Shown: positions 25,661 to 35,187, counted from the first letter of the stretch. The stretch: DNA of 35,187 nucleotides from Planctomycetota bacterium (GCA_023150535.1 JAKLKS010000013.1:1-35187), one strand, 5' to 3'. The notes: a model not told the origin generated them from the letters alone. Program-made: numbers and translations.

Positions 25661-26482
25661 ATGCCCGCTGTCGCCGCCCCCGTCCTCGTCGCGGCCCCCC
25701 TCCCGGGCCGTCGCCCGGCCTCCTTCTGGAGGTTCGAGGGATCCCCCGCGCCGGGAGCGGGGCGCACCCCGGTGGCGTGCCTGGCCGGGATCGGGCTCGA
25801 CGGCCGGGTCTTCCGCCGCCTGGCCCCGCTGGCCGCGGAGAGGGACCTCCTCCTCGTCAACCTCCCCAACGACCTCCCGCCCGCCCCGCGCATGGAGGAC
25901 CTCGCGGAGGAGGCCTTCGCCGCGCTGGACGCCGCGGGCCACGGCGGACGGAAGGCGATCCTCCTCGGGTCCTCCTTCGGGGGGATGGCGGCGCTGGCGG
26001 GGGCGCTGGCCCGCCCCGACCGGACGGCGGGGCTCGCGATCCTCGGCGGGGCCGCCGCCTGGGCGGAGGTGCCGCTCCACCTCCGCCTCCTCTCCCGGCT
26101 CCATCCCCTCGTCCCCCGCCGCTCCTACCCGGGGTTCTTCACGGCGGTCATGCTCCCGCCGCTCCGGTGGATCGACCCCGATCTCCGGGCGGAGCTGCGC
26201 ACCCAGATGCTCCACCGGACCAAGGGCTTCGTCGGCTCCTGCATCGCGGCCATGCGCGGCTTCGACGCGCGCCCCCGCCTCGGCGGGATCCGCGCCCCGA
26301 CCCTCTTCCTCCACGGGGACCGGGACCCGGTGCTCCCCCGCCGCGCGGCCGCCGCGGCCGCGGCCTCCATCCCCGGCGCGCGCTTCGAGACGGTGCAGGA
26401 CTGCGGCCACCTCCCCACGGTGACCCACGGGGGGCCGACGGCCGCCGCCCTCGCCCGCTTCCTCGGGGAGGCCGGCCTGTGA
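25661..26482 (+). CDS. Alpha/beta-fold hydrolase
   Basis: 273 aa; LLGSSFGGMAALAGALARPDRTAGLAILGG nucleophile elbow, PTLFLHGDRDPVLP, DCGHLPTVTH. Confidence 0.88.
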   Translation: MPAVAAPVLVAAPLPGRRPASFWRFEGSPAPGAGRTPVACLAGIGLDGRVFRRLAPLAAERDLLLVNLPNDLPPAPRMEDLAEEAFAALDAAGHGGRKAILLGSSFGGMAALAGALARPDRTAGLAILGGAAAWAEVPLHLRLLSRLHPLVPRRSYPGFFTAVMLPPLRWIDPDLRAELRTQMLHRTKGFVGSCIAAMRGFDARPRLGGIRAPTLFLHGDRDPVLPRRAAAAAAASIPGARFETVQDCGHLPTVTHGGPTAAALARFLGEAGL

Positions 26483-27210
26483 GCCGCCCGCTCATCGTGG
26501 CCCACCGGGGGGCGCCGCGGGGCGGCGCCGCGGAGAACACCATCCGCGCCTTCCGAGAGGCGGCCGCCGCGGGGGCGGACGGCGTCGAGATGGACGTCCG
26601 CGGGACGGCGGACGGGCGGGTCGTCGTCTTCCACGACGCGGAGGCGCCGGCGGCGGGCGGGAAGCGGGTCCCCGTGCGCGCGCTGGCGCTGGAGGACCTC
26701 CGGGACCCCGGCGTGGAGGCCGTCGACCGGGTGCCCCCGCTGGAGGAGGCGATCCGGGCGCTGCTGGGGCGCACCGGGGTGATCGTCGAGGTGAAGGAGC
26801 CGGGGATCGAGGAGAGGGTGGCCTCCATCCTGACCTCGATGAAGGCCGACACCCGCCTCCCCTGGCTCCTCGTGGCGTCCTTCCACCCCGAGGTGCTGCG
26901 GGGGTTCTCGCGGCGGGCGCCGGGGATCCGCACCGCCCTCGTGGTGGCGCCCGACGGCCCGGGGTTCGGCGGCTGGCTCCGGGGGAAGCGGCCGCTGGCC
27001 GCCTGGCGGTCGAGCGGGGCGGCGGACCTGATGCCCGAGCAGGGGCTCGTCACCAAGGCCCTCGCCGCCGCCGTCGCCTCCGGCGGGGGCCGCGTCCTCC
27101 CCTGGACGGTGAACGATCCCGGGGAGGCGGGCCGCCTGCTCGCGGCCGGCTGCGCGGGAATCGTCACCGATCGGCCGGGGGACCTGGCAGCCGAGGTCCG
27201 CTCCGGTTAG
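26479..27210 (+). CDS. Glycerophosphodiester phosphodiesterase family protein
   Basis: GTG at 26479; LIVAHRGAPRGGAAENTIRAFREAAAAGADGVEMDVRGTADGRVVVFHD..; VLPWTVNDPGEAGRLLAAGCAGIVTDRPG. Confidence 0.93.
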   Translation: MSRPLIVAHRGAPRGGAAENTIRAFREAAAAGADGVEMDVRGTADGRVVVFHDAEAPAAGGKRVPVRALALEDLRDPGVEAVDRVPPLEEAIRALLGRTGVIVEVKEPGIEERVASILTSMKADTRLPWLLVASFHPEVLRGFSRRAPGIRTALVVAPDGPGFGGWLRGKRPLAAWRSSGAADLMPEQGLVTKALAAAVASGGGRVLPWTVNDPGEAGRLLAAGCAGIVTDRPGDLAAEVRSG

Positions 27211-27339
27211 GCTGTCCACTCGCCGATATCGAATCGTCCAAGGGGACTGTTCCTCGACCACCCGCCGGCTCCCGGTCCGGCTCCCCCGTGGGCGCTCCGG
27301 CACGAAGCGATGTCCGGATGACGGAAGGATGAAGGAAGA

Positions 27340-29289
27340 ATGACAGACTCGTCATCGAGAGTCGCCGCGGATGGTCCCGCCCGGGAGTCCGGAGTCCTCG
27401 GCCGCTTCCTGTTCCTCTCCTGGCTCCTCCTCCTCGCCAACGGCTCCCGGCTCCTCCTCGAGGATCGGGTCCAGGGGCCGTCCGCCTTCGCCTTCTCCTG
27501 CGACGTCCTCCTCACCTACTCCTGCCTCTACATGCTCCCGGCCGTCCTCCCCGTCGCGGCCCTCCACTTCCTCCTCGGCCGCGGACCCGGCGCCGCCCTC
27601 CTCCGCCACCTCCGGATTCCCCCCGCCTGGCCCGCCCGTGGTGCGGGCGTCCTGCTCGCCGCTGCCCTCCAGATGCTCCTGCTCGCGGACGCCGCGATCT
27701 ACAGGCTGTACGGGTTCCACTTCAACGGGTTCGTCTGGAACCTGGTCAACACTCCCGGCGGCATCGAGTCCATGGGTGCGGACGCCGCGACGATGTGGAC
27801 GGCCGCCGGCCTCTTCGCCTCCTTCCTCGCCGCGGAGGCGCTCCTCCTCCTCCTCTCCCTGCGCTGGACGCGGCTGGCGAGGACCTGGGAGTGGTGGGCC
27901 CGGCCGCGCCCCGTCCTCGCGACGATCCTCGCCTGGATCCTGCTGTCGGGGGGCGAGCGGGTCGCCTACGGGATGAGCGACGTGAAGGACTACCGCCCCG
28001 TCCTCCGCTCCGCCGGCGTGTTCCCCGCCTACGCGCCCATCCGCTTCCGGAAGTTCGCGAGGAGCATCGGCATCGAGTCCGCGGACCGGGAGAAGATCCC
28101 CGCCCTGAAGCCCGGGACCGGAGCCCTCCAGTACCCTCTCGCCCCCCTGCGCGCCGCGCCGGGCGCCCCCCGGTGGAACGTCGTCGTCCTCGTGGCCGAG
28201 TCCTGGCGGTTCGACATGCTGGACCCGGTGATCATGCCGGAGACGACGGCCTTCGCCGCCCGGTCCCTGGACTTCCGGAACCACTGCAGCGGAGGGAACG
28301 GGACCCGCATGGGCATCTTCTCCCTGTTCTACGGCCTGTACGGGCCCTACTGGTTCCCCTTCCTCCAGGAGCGGCGGAGCCCCGTCCTCATGGACTTCCT
28401 CCTGGACGGGGGGTGGCAGCTCAAGGCCCGCACCAGCGCGAAGTTCACCTTCCCCGAGTTCGACCGGACCGTGTTCGCGCGCGTCCCCTCCGCGGACCTC
28501 ACCGAGGGGGACCCCTCGAAGCTGGGCTGGGAGAACGACCGGGCGAACGTCGGCTCCCTGCTCGCGGACATCGACCGCCGGGACCCGGCCCGCCCCTTCT
28601 TCTCCTTCATGTTCTTCGAGTCCCCGCACGCCCGGTACTACTTCCCCGAGGAGTGCGCCCTGCGCAGGCCCTACCTCGAGAAGGTCAACTACGCCACCAT
28701 GGATCCCGCGCGGGACCGGGACCTGCTCCACGCCCGCTACGTGAACTCCTGCCGCCACCTCGACACCCAGTTCGGGAGGATCCTCCGGGGGCTGGAGGAG
28801 CGGGGGCTCCTGGACTCGACCGTCGTGATCCTCACGGGGGACCACGGGGAGGAGTTCATGGAGAGGGGGCGCTGGGGCCACCACTCCGCCTTCAACCGGT
28901 ACCAGTGCGGAGTTCCCATGATCCTGCACCACCCCGGGTGCGTCCCCGCGAGGGTGGAGGCGATGACCTCCCACCTCGACATCCCCGCCACGCTGCTCGG
29001 GCTCCTGGGGGTGGAGAACCCCGCCTCCGACTACGGCCTGGGGGTCGACCTCCTCCGGGGAGGGTCGCGGTCCTCCTGCGTCGTGTCGGGCTGGGACGAC
29101 CTCGCCTGGAGGGGTGCCTCCGGGACCCTCGTCGTCCCCATGGGAAGGACGGGACTCGCCGAGACCGTCGCCCTGGGACCGGACGACCGGGAGCTTCCCG
29201 AGGAGGGGGAGCGGGCCGCCCTTTCCCTCGCGGGGGACTCCATCCGGGAGGTGCTGTCCGGGCTTTCCCGCTTCCGCAGGAAGCGGTGA
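27340..29289 (+). CDS. Membrane-anchored sulfatase-fold protein (YejM/PbgA-like)
   Basis: 649 aa; N-terminal TM helices, NVVVLVAESWRFDML, NHCSGGNGTRMGIFSLFYGLYGPYW, VVILTGDHGEEFMERGRWGHHSAFNRYQCGVPMILHHPG. Confidence 0.9.
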   Translation: MTDSSSRVAADGPARESGVLGRFLFLSWLLLLANGSRLLLEDRVQGPSAFAFSCDVLLTYSCLYMLPAVLPVAALHFLLGRGPGAALLRHLRIPPAWPARGAGVLLAAALQMLLLADAAIYRLYGFHFNGFVWNLVNTPGGIESMGADAATMWTAAGLFASFLAAEALLLLLSLRWTRLARTWEWWARPRPVLATILAWILLSGGERVAYGMSDVKDYRPVLRSAGVFPAYAPIRFRKFARSIGIESADREKIPALKPGTGALQYPLAPLRAAPGAPRWNVVVLVAESWRFDMLDPVIMPETTAFAARSLDFRNHCSGGNGTRMGIFSLFYGLYGPYWFPFLQERRSPVLMDFLLDGGWQLKARTSAKFTFPEFDRTVFARVPSADLTEGDPSKLGWENDRANVGSLLADIDRRDPARPFFSFMFFESPHARYYFPEECALRRPYLEKVNYATMDPARDRDLLHARYVNSCRHLDTQFGRILRGLEERGLLDSTVVILTGDHGEEFMERGRWGHHSAFNRYQCGVPMILHHPGCVPARVEAMTSHLDIPATLLGLLGVENPASDYGLGVDLLRGGSRSSCVVSGWDDLAWRGASGTLVVPMGRTGLAETVALGPDDRELPEEGERAALSLAGDSIREVLSGLSRFRRKR

Positions 29290-29324
29290 CGGCGGCGGGG
29301 AGTGCAGGGCGCCGCGAGGTCCCC

Positions 29325-29675
29325 CTACTTCTTCCTCGTGGAACGCAGCGTGGGGAGGACGTCCCCGGGGCCCGGGGGAGCCGACTCGTTGCCGTAGTCG
29401 AACTCGGTCTGGCCGACGCGCAGCCGGTCCTTCGGCTGGAGCAGGCGCTTCTTGATTCTCTGGGTGTTGACGTAGGTCCCGTTGCGGCTCCCGAGGTCCT
29501 CCACCACCCAGCCCGTGGACTGCCGGAAGAGGCGGCAGTGCTCCCGGCTGACCTTGGCGTCCACGAGGGTGATCCAGAGCCCCGGCAGGCGCCCTATCTT
29601 CACCTCGGCGCCCTCCGCGGGAAGGAGGAACTCGCGTCCCGGCTCGGCTCCGGTCTTCATGACGAGGCTCGGCAA
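29325..29675 (-). CDS. FHA-domain protein
   Basis: [53 protein letters not shown] at 29675 has AGGAGGG 7 nt upstream (alternative ATG at 29660). Confidence 0.88.
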   Translation of the reverse strand: MPSLVMKTGAEPGREFLLPAEGAEVKIGRLPGLWITLVDAKVSREHCRLFRQSTGWVVEDLGSRNGTYVNTQRIKKRLLQPKDRLRVGQTEFDYGNESAPPGPGDVLPTLRSTRKK

Positions 29676-29782
29676 GGCGGAACCCTCCTGGTGGACCCGC
29701 GCCGGGGGAATTCTACAGGAAAGGGGACCGGCCGCCACTCCACGGGTTGCCGGACCGGGGGCCGGGCGGAGGAGGGGATACA

Positions 29783-30472
29783 ATGACGGCGGTCCCCATG
29801 AAGCTCCTCATCGTCGAGGACGATCCGAAGACCTCGGCCTACCTGAGAAAGGGCCTGGGAGAGAGCGGATTCGTCGTGGACGCCTCGGCGGACGGCGAGG
29901 ACGGGCTCCACATGGCGCGCACGGGGGGGTACGACCTCGTCGTCCTGGACCTCCTGCTCCCCGGCCGCGACGGCTGGTCGGTCCTCCAGGCCCTCCGGGC
30001 GGACGGCAGCGAGGTCCCGATCCTCGTGCTGACGGCCCGGGACGAGGTGGAGGATCGGGTCCGCGGGCTCGGCCTCGGGGCGGACGACTACCTCGTGAAG
30101 CCCTTCGCGTTCTCGGAGCTCCTGGCCCGGATCCGCTCCGTGCTCCGCCGGGGACCGCAGCGCTCGCACGAGGAGATCAGGGTGGGCGACCTGGAGATCG
30201 ATCTCGCCCGCCAGGTCGCCCGCAGGGCCGGGCAGCGGCTCCTCCTGACGCAGAAGGAGTTCACCCTCCTCTCGGTCCTCGCGCGGCGCCGGGGGGAGGT
30301 CCTCTCCCGGTCCCTGATCGCGGAGCAGGTCTGGGACATGAACTTCCTGTGCGACTCCAACGTCGTGGACGTCCACATCCGGCGGCTCCGCGCCAAGGTG
30401 GACGACCCCTTCGATCACCCCCTCGTCCACACGGTGAGAGGCTCCGGGTACGTCCTCGATGAGAGACCCTGA
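29783..30472 (+). CDS. OmpR-family response regulator (CusR/IrlR-like)
   Basis: [99 protein letters not shown]...VRGSGYVL. Alternative ATG at 29798. Confidence 0.95.
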   Translation: MTAVPMKLLIVEDDPKTSAYLRKGLGESGFVVDASADGEDGLHMARTGGYDLVVLDLLLPGRDGWSVLQALRADGSEVPILVLTARDEVEDRVRGLGLGADDYLVKPFAFSELLARIRSVLRRGPQRSHEEIRVGDLEIDLARQVARRAGQRLLLTQKEFTLLSVLARRRGEVLSRSLIAEQVWDMNFLCDSNVVDVHIRRLRAKVDDPFDHPLVHTVRGSGYVLDERP

Positions 30473-31889
30473 GGCCGCCCCCGGGAGGGGACGGTGGTCG
30501 CTCGCCCTCCGCCTGACGATCCTCCACGGGATCTCCTCCTTCCTCCTCGTCCTCGCCGCCTCCCTCGTCCTCTTCGCCGGCCTCAAGGCGGGGCTCGAGC
30601 AGGAGGACGACCGCCTCCTGGAGGACATGGCCGGGGTCGTGGCGCAGTTCCTCGACGACACTCCCCCGGATTTCGCCGCCATCAGGACGGAGATCGAGAG
30701 GGAGGTCCTCGCCCGCCCCAACGAGCGCCTCTACGCGAGGGTCATGGACGGCGACCTCCGGACCGTCATCGAGACGCCGGGGCTCTCGGAGCTCCTGGAC
30801 CCGGGGGTCTTCCCCGTCCCGGCGGGCGAGGGGTGCTCCTTCGTCAACGTGAGGGCGCGGGACGGGACGCCCTACCGCCTCGGTTCCTCCTTCGCCGCAT
30901 CCGGGGACGGCGTGCGCAGGATCCTCCACATCGCCCACGACCTCACGGACGACGAGAGGCTCATCGCGGCCTACCGCCGCGGCCTGCAGGCCCTCCTGAT
31001 CCCCGCACTCCTCGTCTGCATGGCCGTGGGATACCTGGTGGCCCGGAGGGGGCTGCGGCCTCTCGCCGCCATCTCCGAGGCGGCGGGCCGGGTGGGGCCG
31101 GAGCACCTCGACCGGCGGATCCGGTCGGCCGGGCTGCCCGCCGAGATCTCCGACCTCGCCCGGACCCTCGACGCGATGCTCGATCGGCTGGAAGGCTCCT
31201 TCGGCAGGCTCACGCGCCTCTCGGGGGACGTGGCCCACGAGCTTCGCACGCCGGTGAACCGGATGAGGGGCGAGGCGGAGGTCGCCCTGTCGAGGGAGCG
31301 CACCCCCGAGGAGTACCGTGCGGTCCTCGCCTCCAGCCTCGAGGAGTGCGTCCGGCTCTCCGACCTGATCGATCGCCTTCTCTTCCTGGCCCGCGCCGAG
31401 GATCCGCGCACGCGGGTCGAGGCCCGGACCGTGGAGATCCCGGGAGAGCTTGCGGCACTCCGGGAGTACTACGCGGCCGTGGCGGACGAGGCGGGGATCC
31501 GCCTCGAGGTGGAGGCGCCCTCCGGCTGGACCGCCGTCTTCGATCCCGCGCTGGTCAAGATGGCCCTCGCCAATCTCGCGTCCAACGCACTGGCCGCCAC
31601 TCCCCCGGGAGGGGTCGTCACCGTGTCCGCCCGGCCGGAGGGCGGAGGGGTGCGGTTCGACGTCGTCGACACGGGGCGCGGGATCCCCGCCGCCGACCTG
31701 CCCCTGGTCTTCGACCGGTTCCACCGGGTCGACGGCTCACGCTCCCACTCGAAGGGGGGCGCGGGCCTCGGCCTCGCCATCGTGAAGGGGATCGCGGGGC
31801 TCCACGGCGGCCGGGTGGAGATCGAGAGCGCGGAGGGGAGGGGGACCCGGGTCTCCCTGATCCTGCCGGCGCCGATGACGACGCCGTAA
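30459..31889 (+). CDS. Heavy-metal-sensor-type histidine kinase (CusS/IrlS-like)
   Basis: 476 aa; two TM segments, [74 protein letters not shown]. Confidence 0.94.
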   Translation: MRDPEAAPGRGRWSLALRLTILHGISSFLLVLAASLVLFAGLKAGLEQEDDRLLEDMAGVVAQFLDDTPPDFAAIRTEIEREVLARPNERLYARVMDGDLRTVIETPGLSELLDPGVFPVPAGEGCSFVNVRARDGTPYRLGSSFAASGDGVRRILHIAHDLTDDERLIAAYRRGLQALLIPALLVCMAVGYLVARRGLRPLAAISEAAGRVGPEHLDRRIRSAGLPAEISDLARTLDAMLDRLEGSFGRLTRLSGDVAHELRTPVNRMRGEAEVALSRERTPEEYRAVLASSLEECVRLSDLIDRLLFLARAEDPRTRVEARTVEIPGELAALREYYAAVADEAGIRLEVEAPSGWTAVFDPALVKMALANLASNALAATPPGGVVTVSARPEGGGVRFDVVDTGRGIPAADLPLVFDRFHRVDGSRSHSKGGAGLGLAIVKGIAGLHGGRVEIESAEGRGTRVSLILPAPMTTP

Positions 31890-31894
31890 TCCCC

Positions 31895-31930
31895 CGTTCA
31901 CCGGGCGTTCAGCATCGTCCCCTAGCATCG
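31895..31930 (+). promoter_or_regulatory. Putative PhoB/OmpR-type operator plus -10 element
   Basis: CGTTCA at 31895-31900 and 31906-31911 (11-bp period) followed 11 bp later by TAGCAT (31923-31928). Confidence 0.45.
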
Positions 31931-31998
31931 CCCCCGGGGCTCGAGCGGGCCGGCCCCCGTTCCCCGACCCGCGCCTTCCCCCCGAGGAGGCCTCCCCC

Positions 31999-32694
31999 AT
32001 GCCCGCATCGCCGCCGTTGGCCGCCACCCGCGGTGCTCCCGCGGCTCCCCCGCGCCCCGCCGCGACCCGGCCCGGTCCGTCCGCCCCGGACGGGGCGGGC
32101 CTCCCCCGCGGGAGGCGGTGGATCGCCGCGGCCCTCTGCGCGGCGGCCCTCCTGGCGGCGGCCGCGGCGATCCGGTACGGACGCTGGCACGTCGTTCCCA
32201 AGCGCTTCGCCGAAATCGAGCCGGGCCTCTTCCGGAGCGGCCAGCTCCTCGGTGGCACGCTGGAGGACGTCGTGAGGGACCACGGGATCCGGACCGTCCT
32301 CCGCCTCAACGCCATGCGCAGGGACGACCCCCGGCTCCTGGACGAGGAGGAGACGATCCGCCGCCTCGGGCTCGAAGGCCGGTTCATGGGACTGGTCAGC
32401 CGGGGGACCGCCCCCTTCGACGACCTCGAGGCGGCGGCCGACTTCATCGCCGATCCCGCGCGGCGGCCGCTCCTCTTCCACTGCTCCGCAGGGGTCCGCC
32501 GATCGAGCGCGGTCATGGCCGTCTACAGGCTCCGCCGCTGCGGATGGGGCTGGGACCGGACGCGCGAGGAGCTGGCCCGGTTCGGCATCACCCCCGGGGA
32601 GAGCCCCGTCCTCTACGCGCACCTCGACCGGTACTGCAGGGAGCGCTTCCCGGAGAGGCGCCCGGAGGGTGGGCCGGCGCCGCAGGGGGGGTGA
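31999..32694 (+). CDS. Membrane-anchored dual-specificity/tyrosine phosphatase-like protein
   Basis: 231 aa; TM segment WIAAALCAAALLAAAAAI; LFRSGQLLGGTLEDVVRDHGIRTVLRLN; active site LLFHCSAGVRRSSAVMAVYRLR (CX5R). Confidence 0.88.
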   Translation: MPASPPLAATRGAPAAPPRPAATRPGPSAPDGAGLPRGRRWIAAALCAAALLAAAAAIRYGRWHVVPKRFAEIEPGLFRSGQLLGGTLEDVVRDHGIRTVLRLNAMRRDDPRLLDEEETIRRLGLEGRFMGLVSRGTAPFDDLEAAADFIADPARRPLLFHCSAGVRRSSAVMAVYRLRRCGWGWDRTREELARFGITPGESPVLYAHLDRYCRERFPERRPEGGPAPQGG

Positions 32695-34157
32695 TCAGAC
32701 CTCGACGCCCCCGGCCCCCCGGGCCCCCGGGGGCGCGCCGGCGTCGCGCTCCCTCTCGCCGGCGATGCGGTCGAGGACCGACGCGTCCACGTCCCCCGTC
32801 GGGTAGTCGCCGTCCATGCAGGCCATGCAGAACCGCTTGATGGAGGCGTTCCCCTCCTTCACGGCCCGGACCATCCCCTCCATCGTCTGGTAGGTGAGGG
32901 TGTCGGCGCCGATCTCCCGCCGCGTCCCCTCCTCGTCGCTGCGGGCGGCGATGAAGTCCTTCTTCGTCTGCATGTCGATGCCGTAGACGCAGGGATGGCG
33001 CAGCGGCGGGCAGGAGGAGGCGAGGTGGACCTCCTTCGCGCCGTTGTCGCGCACCATCTGGACGATCTGGCGGCTCGTCGTCCCGCGGATTTTTGGACGG
33101 GCGAGAGCTTGCGCCGCACCGACTTCGACCGCGCCTCCTGCCCCGGCATGATGAAGGTCCGGCCCACGTACCGGTTCTTGAGGAGCCCCTCGCGGAACTT
33201 CCGCTTCATGCGGAAGGCCATCTCCTGCGCCGCGGGCCGCGAGGAATCGGGCACCGGCACGACGACGTCCACCTCCGCGGCGGGGTGGCGGGCCTTGAAC
33301 TCCCTCGCCAGCTCCTCCCCCAGGCGCAGGCGCGCCTTGTACACGGAGATGTCGTCGATCCGGGAGTCGGGGCGCGCGAAGTAGATGAACTCGAAGATGC
33401 AGGGGTGGTGGTTCGCGGGGGCGACCTGCCGCGCCTCCAGGCGCCCGTCGGGGTGGACGAGGATCGCCTCGCCGGCCCCCACGTCCCGCACGACCTTGAA
33501 CTCCGAGGCCGTCAGCGCGCAGGACTCCGAGACGAACATGCGCGTGGGGAACGCGTCCCCCGGCGCCGTCCTCTCCCCGTAGACGAGGGGCTTGATCCCG
33601 AAGGGATCCCGGAAGGCGACGAGCCCGCGCCCCGCCACCCCCGCCACCACCGAGTAGGAGCCCCGGCAGCGGCGGAAGACGGCCGCCACCGATTCGAAGA
33701 CCGCGTCGGGGAAGGGCTCCGCGGGGCGCCGGGACATCTCCTCGGCGAAGACGTGCAGGATCACCTCGGCGTCGCAGGAGGACCCCACGTAGCGCCGGTC
33801 CGCTTCGCGGAGCTCCCTCTTCAGCGGCTCGAAGTTGGTGAGGTTGCCGTTGTGGGCCAGGGCGATGCCGTAGGGGGAGTGGAGGTTGAAGGGCTGCGCG
33901 TCCTCGGCCCCGCCGCAGCCCACCGTGGGGTAGCGGACCTGGCCGATGCCCCAGCGGCCCCCGAAGAGCCGCCCCCTGCGGGCGACGGCCTCCAGCACGT
34001 CGTCCACCATGCCCTCGTCCTTGTGCATGTGGAAGGTGCCGCCGTCGAAGGTGGCGATCCCCGCGGCGTCCTGCCCGCGGTGCTGGAGGTTGAACAGCCC
34101 CGTGCAGAGCTCGGGGAGGATGTCGCGGGGGCCGATGACGCCGATGACGCCGCACAT
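32695..34157 (-). pseudogene. purF: Amidophosphoribosyltransferase, disrupted by a frameshifting deletion at the PRPP-binding loop (or assembly error)
   Basis: MCGVIGVIGPRDILPELCTGLFNLQHRGQDAAGIATFDGG ... VRRKLSPVQ in one frame, then RGTTSRQIVQMVRDNGAKEVHLASSCPPLRHPCVYGIDMQTKKDFIA...CMACMDGDYPTGD in another; junction at about 33085-33095 (TTTTT run). Confidence 0.85.
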
Positions 34158-34211
34158 GGGGAGCGGGATCGTACCGCCCCCGGCGCGGGCCGCCGGAGGA
34201 AAGGGGACCCG

Positions 34212-35187
34212 CTACCCGGCCGCTTCCGACGCCTCCGCCGCCCAGGCGAGCAGCATGGCGTGCTGCATCCCGAAGTCCTGCTCCTCCACGTCGAGGGGGG
34301 CCTTGAAGAAGGGGGCGAGCCAGGGGAGGGTCCCGGAGACCCCCCGCCGCCGCGCGTGGTCGGCCAGGCGGACGAGGTCGAGGACCAGGGGCGCCGCCAG
34401 GGCGGAATCGCATCCCTGCCACTGGAAGGTGAGCGCCATCTTCGCCCCCAGGAAACCCCGGAAATGGACGAAGTCCACCGCCGTCTTCCAGTCGTCCAGG
34501 GAGGGCACGTAGTCGATGTGGACCCGGGTGTGGGTCTCCGGGTCCCCCAGGATGCGGCGGAGCGCGCCGTCCTTGTCCGCGACCTTCGTGCTCCGCGCCG
34601 CCGGGTCCTCGAGGACCCGCCCGTCCCGGTTCCCGAGCATGTTCCAGCCCTCCCAGGAGAGGACCTTGAACCGGCGGGCGACGAACAGGGGGGCCAGCGC
34701 GGTCTTGAGGAGCGTCTCCCCGGTCTTCCCGTCCTTCCCCATGTGGGGCACCCCGCGCAGGAGCGCCCGCTCCCGCACCGCGGGCACGCAGGAGGCGGGG
34801 GAGGGGGTGAAGTTCACGAAGGGCATCCCCTCCTCGACGGCCGCCCAGGCGTAGAGGACGCTCGCCGGCACGCGCCCGGCCCTGCGGGCGCGCAGGGCGC
34901 CCTCCAGGGAGGCGGCGGAGGAGAGGCAGCGCGGCAGGGGCCCGCGGTCGGGTTCCGTGGAGGCGAGGTTCACCACCACGACCCCGTCGAGCCGGTGGCG
35001 GTCCCGGAAGGAGCGGAGGTCGCGGCGCAGGCGCGCGACGGCCCGGCCCGGGTCCCGCGACGCCCGCCGCACCGCCGCCGTCGCCTCCCCCGCCACGGCC
35101 GCCGCGTCCCCCGCGAGGACGCCGGGGCGCACCTCGGCGTCGTAGCGGGCGAGGTCGGATCGCAGGGCGCGGCGCAGCTCCGAGGGG
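34212..35187 (-). CDS. Myo-inositol-1-phosphate synthase family protein; N-terminus truncated by window edge
   Basis: VVVNLASTEP, ALRARRAGRVPASVLYAWAAVEEGMPFVNFTPSPASCVPAVRERALLRGVPHMGKDGKTGETLLKTALAPLF, SWEGWNMLGNRDGRVLEDP; frame stays open to the right edge. Confidence 0.9.
   Translation of the reverse strand, partial: PSELRRALRSDLARYDAEVRPGVLAGDAAAVAGEATAAVRRASRDPGRAVARLRRDLRSFRDRHRLDGVVVVNLASTEPDRGPLPRCLSSAASLEGALRARRAGRVPASVLYAWAAVEEGMPFVNFTPSPASCVPAVRERALLRGVPHMGKDGKTGETLLKTALAPLFVARRFKVLSWEGWNMLGNRDGRVLEDPAARSTKVADKDGALRRILGDPETHTRVHIDYVPSLDDWKTAVDFVHFRGFLGAKMALTFQWQGCDSALAAPLVLDLVRLADHARRRGVSGTLPWLAPFFKAPLDVEEQDFGMQHAMLLAWAAEASEAAG

Noticed and set aside
27265-27285. CCGGCTCCC direct repeat upstream of the sulfatase gene
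   Set aside because: Short GC-rich repeat, plausible by chance at this composition; no promoter element positioned with it.
32185-32205. TGGCACGTCGTTCCC sigma54-like promoter
   Set aside because: Inside the phosphatase coding sequence and lacks the essential downstream GC dinucleotide at the correct spacing.

Overview
Very GC-rich bacterial window, coding almost throughout. The left third (about 1.9-11 kb, minus strand) is a class I (ATP-dependent) benzoyl-CoA reductase operon. In transcription order it reads: had-like dehydrogenase, oah/bamA-like ring hydrolase, GNAT, BCR subunits C-B-A-D, SDR, a second GNAT, and an Rrf2 regulator. A Cys-less asparagine-synthetase-like gene follows, truncated by the left edge. 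The middle (11.3-25.6 kb) is a dense signalling array: four histidine kinases, stand-alone receivers, an NtrC-type sigma54 activator, a Ser/Thr kinase fused to a receiver, a tandem receiver protein and a lipoprotein. The right third has an alpha/beta hydrolase, a GDPD, a YejM/PbgA-like sulfatase, an FHA protein, an OmpR-type two-component pair, a membrane-anchored dual-specificity phosphatase, a purF-like gene with a frameshifting loss of its PRPP loop, and a truncated inositol-phosphate synthase. The most interesting observations are: the Rrf2 + two-GNAT module inside the BCR operon; two copies of CGTGAC-N4-GTCACG and a tandem GGAATTCC palindrome in the divergent BCR/kinase intergenic region; the kinase-receiver fusion; three nested 11-nt ATGA minicistrons before the sulfatase; a PhoB-like 11-bp direct repeat before the phosphatase; and the broken purF. 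All family calls are from reading the translations; no database search was run.
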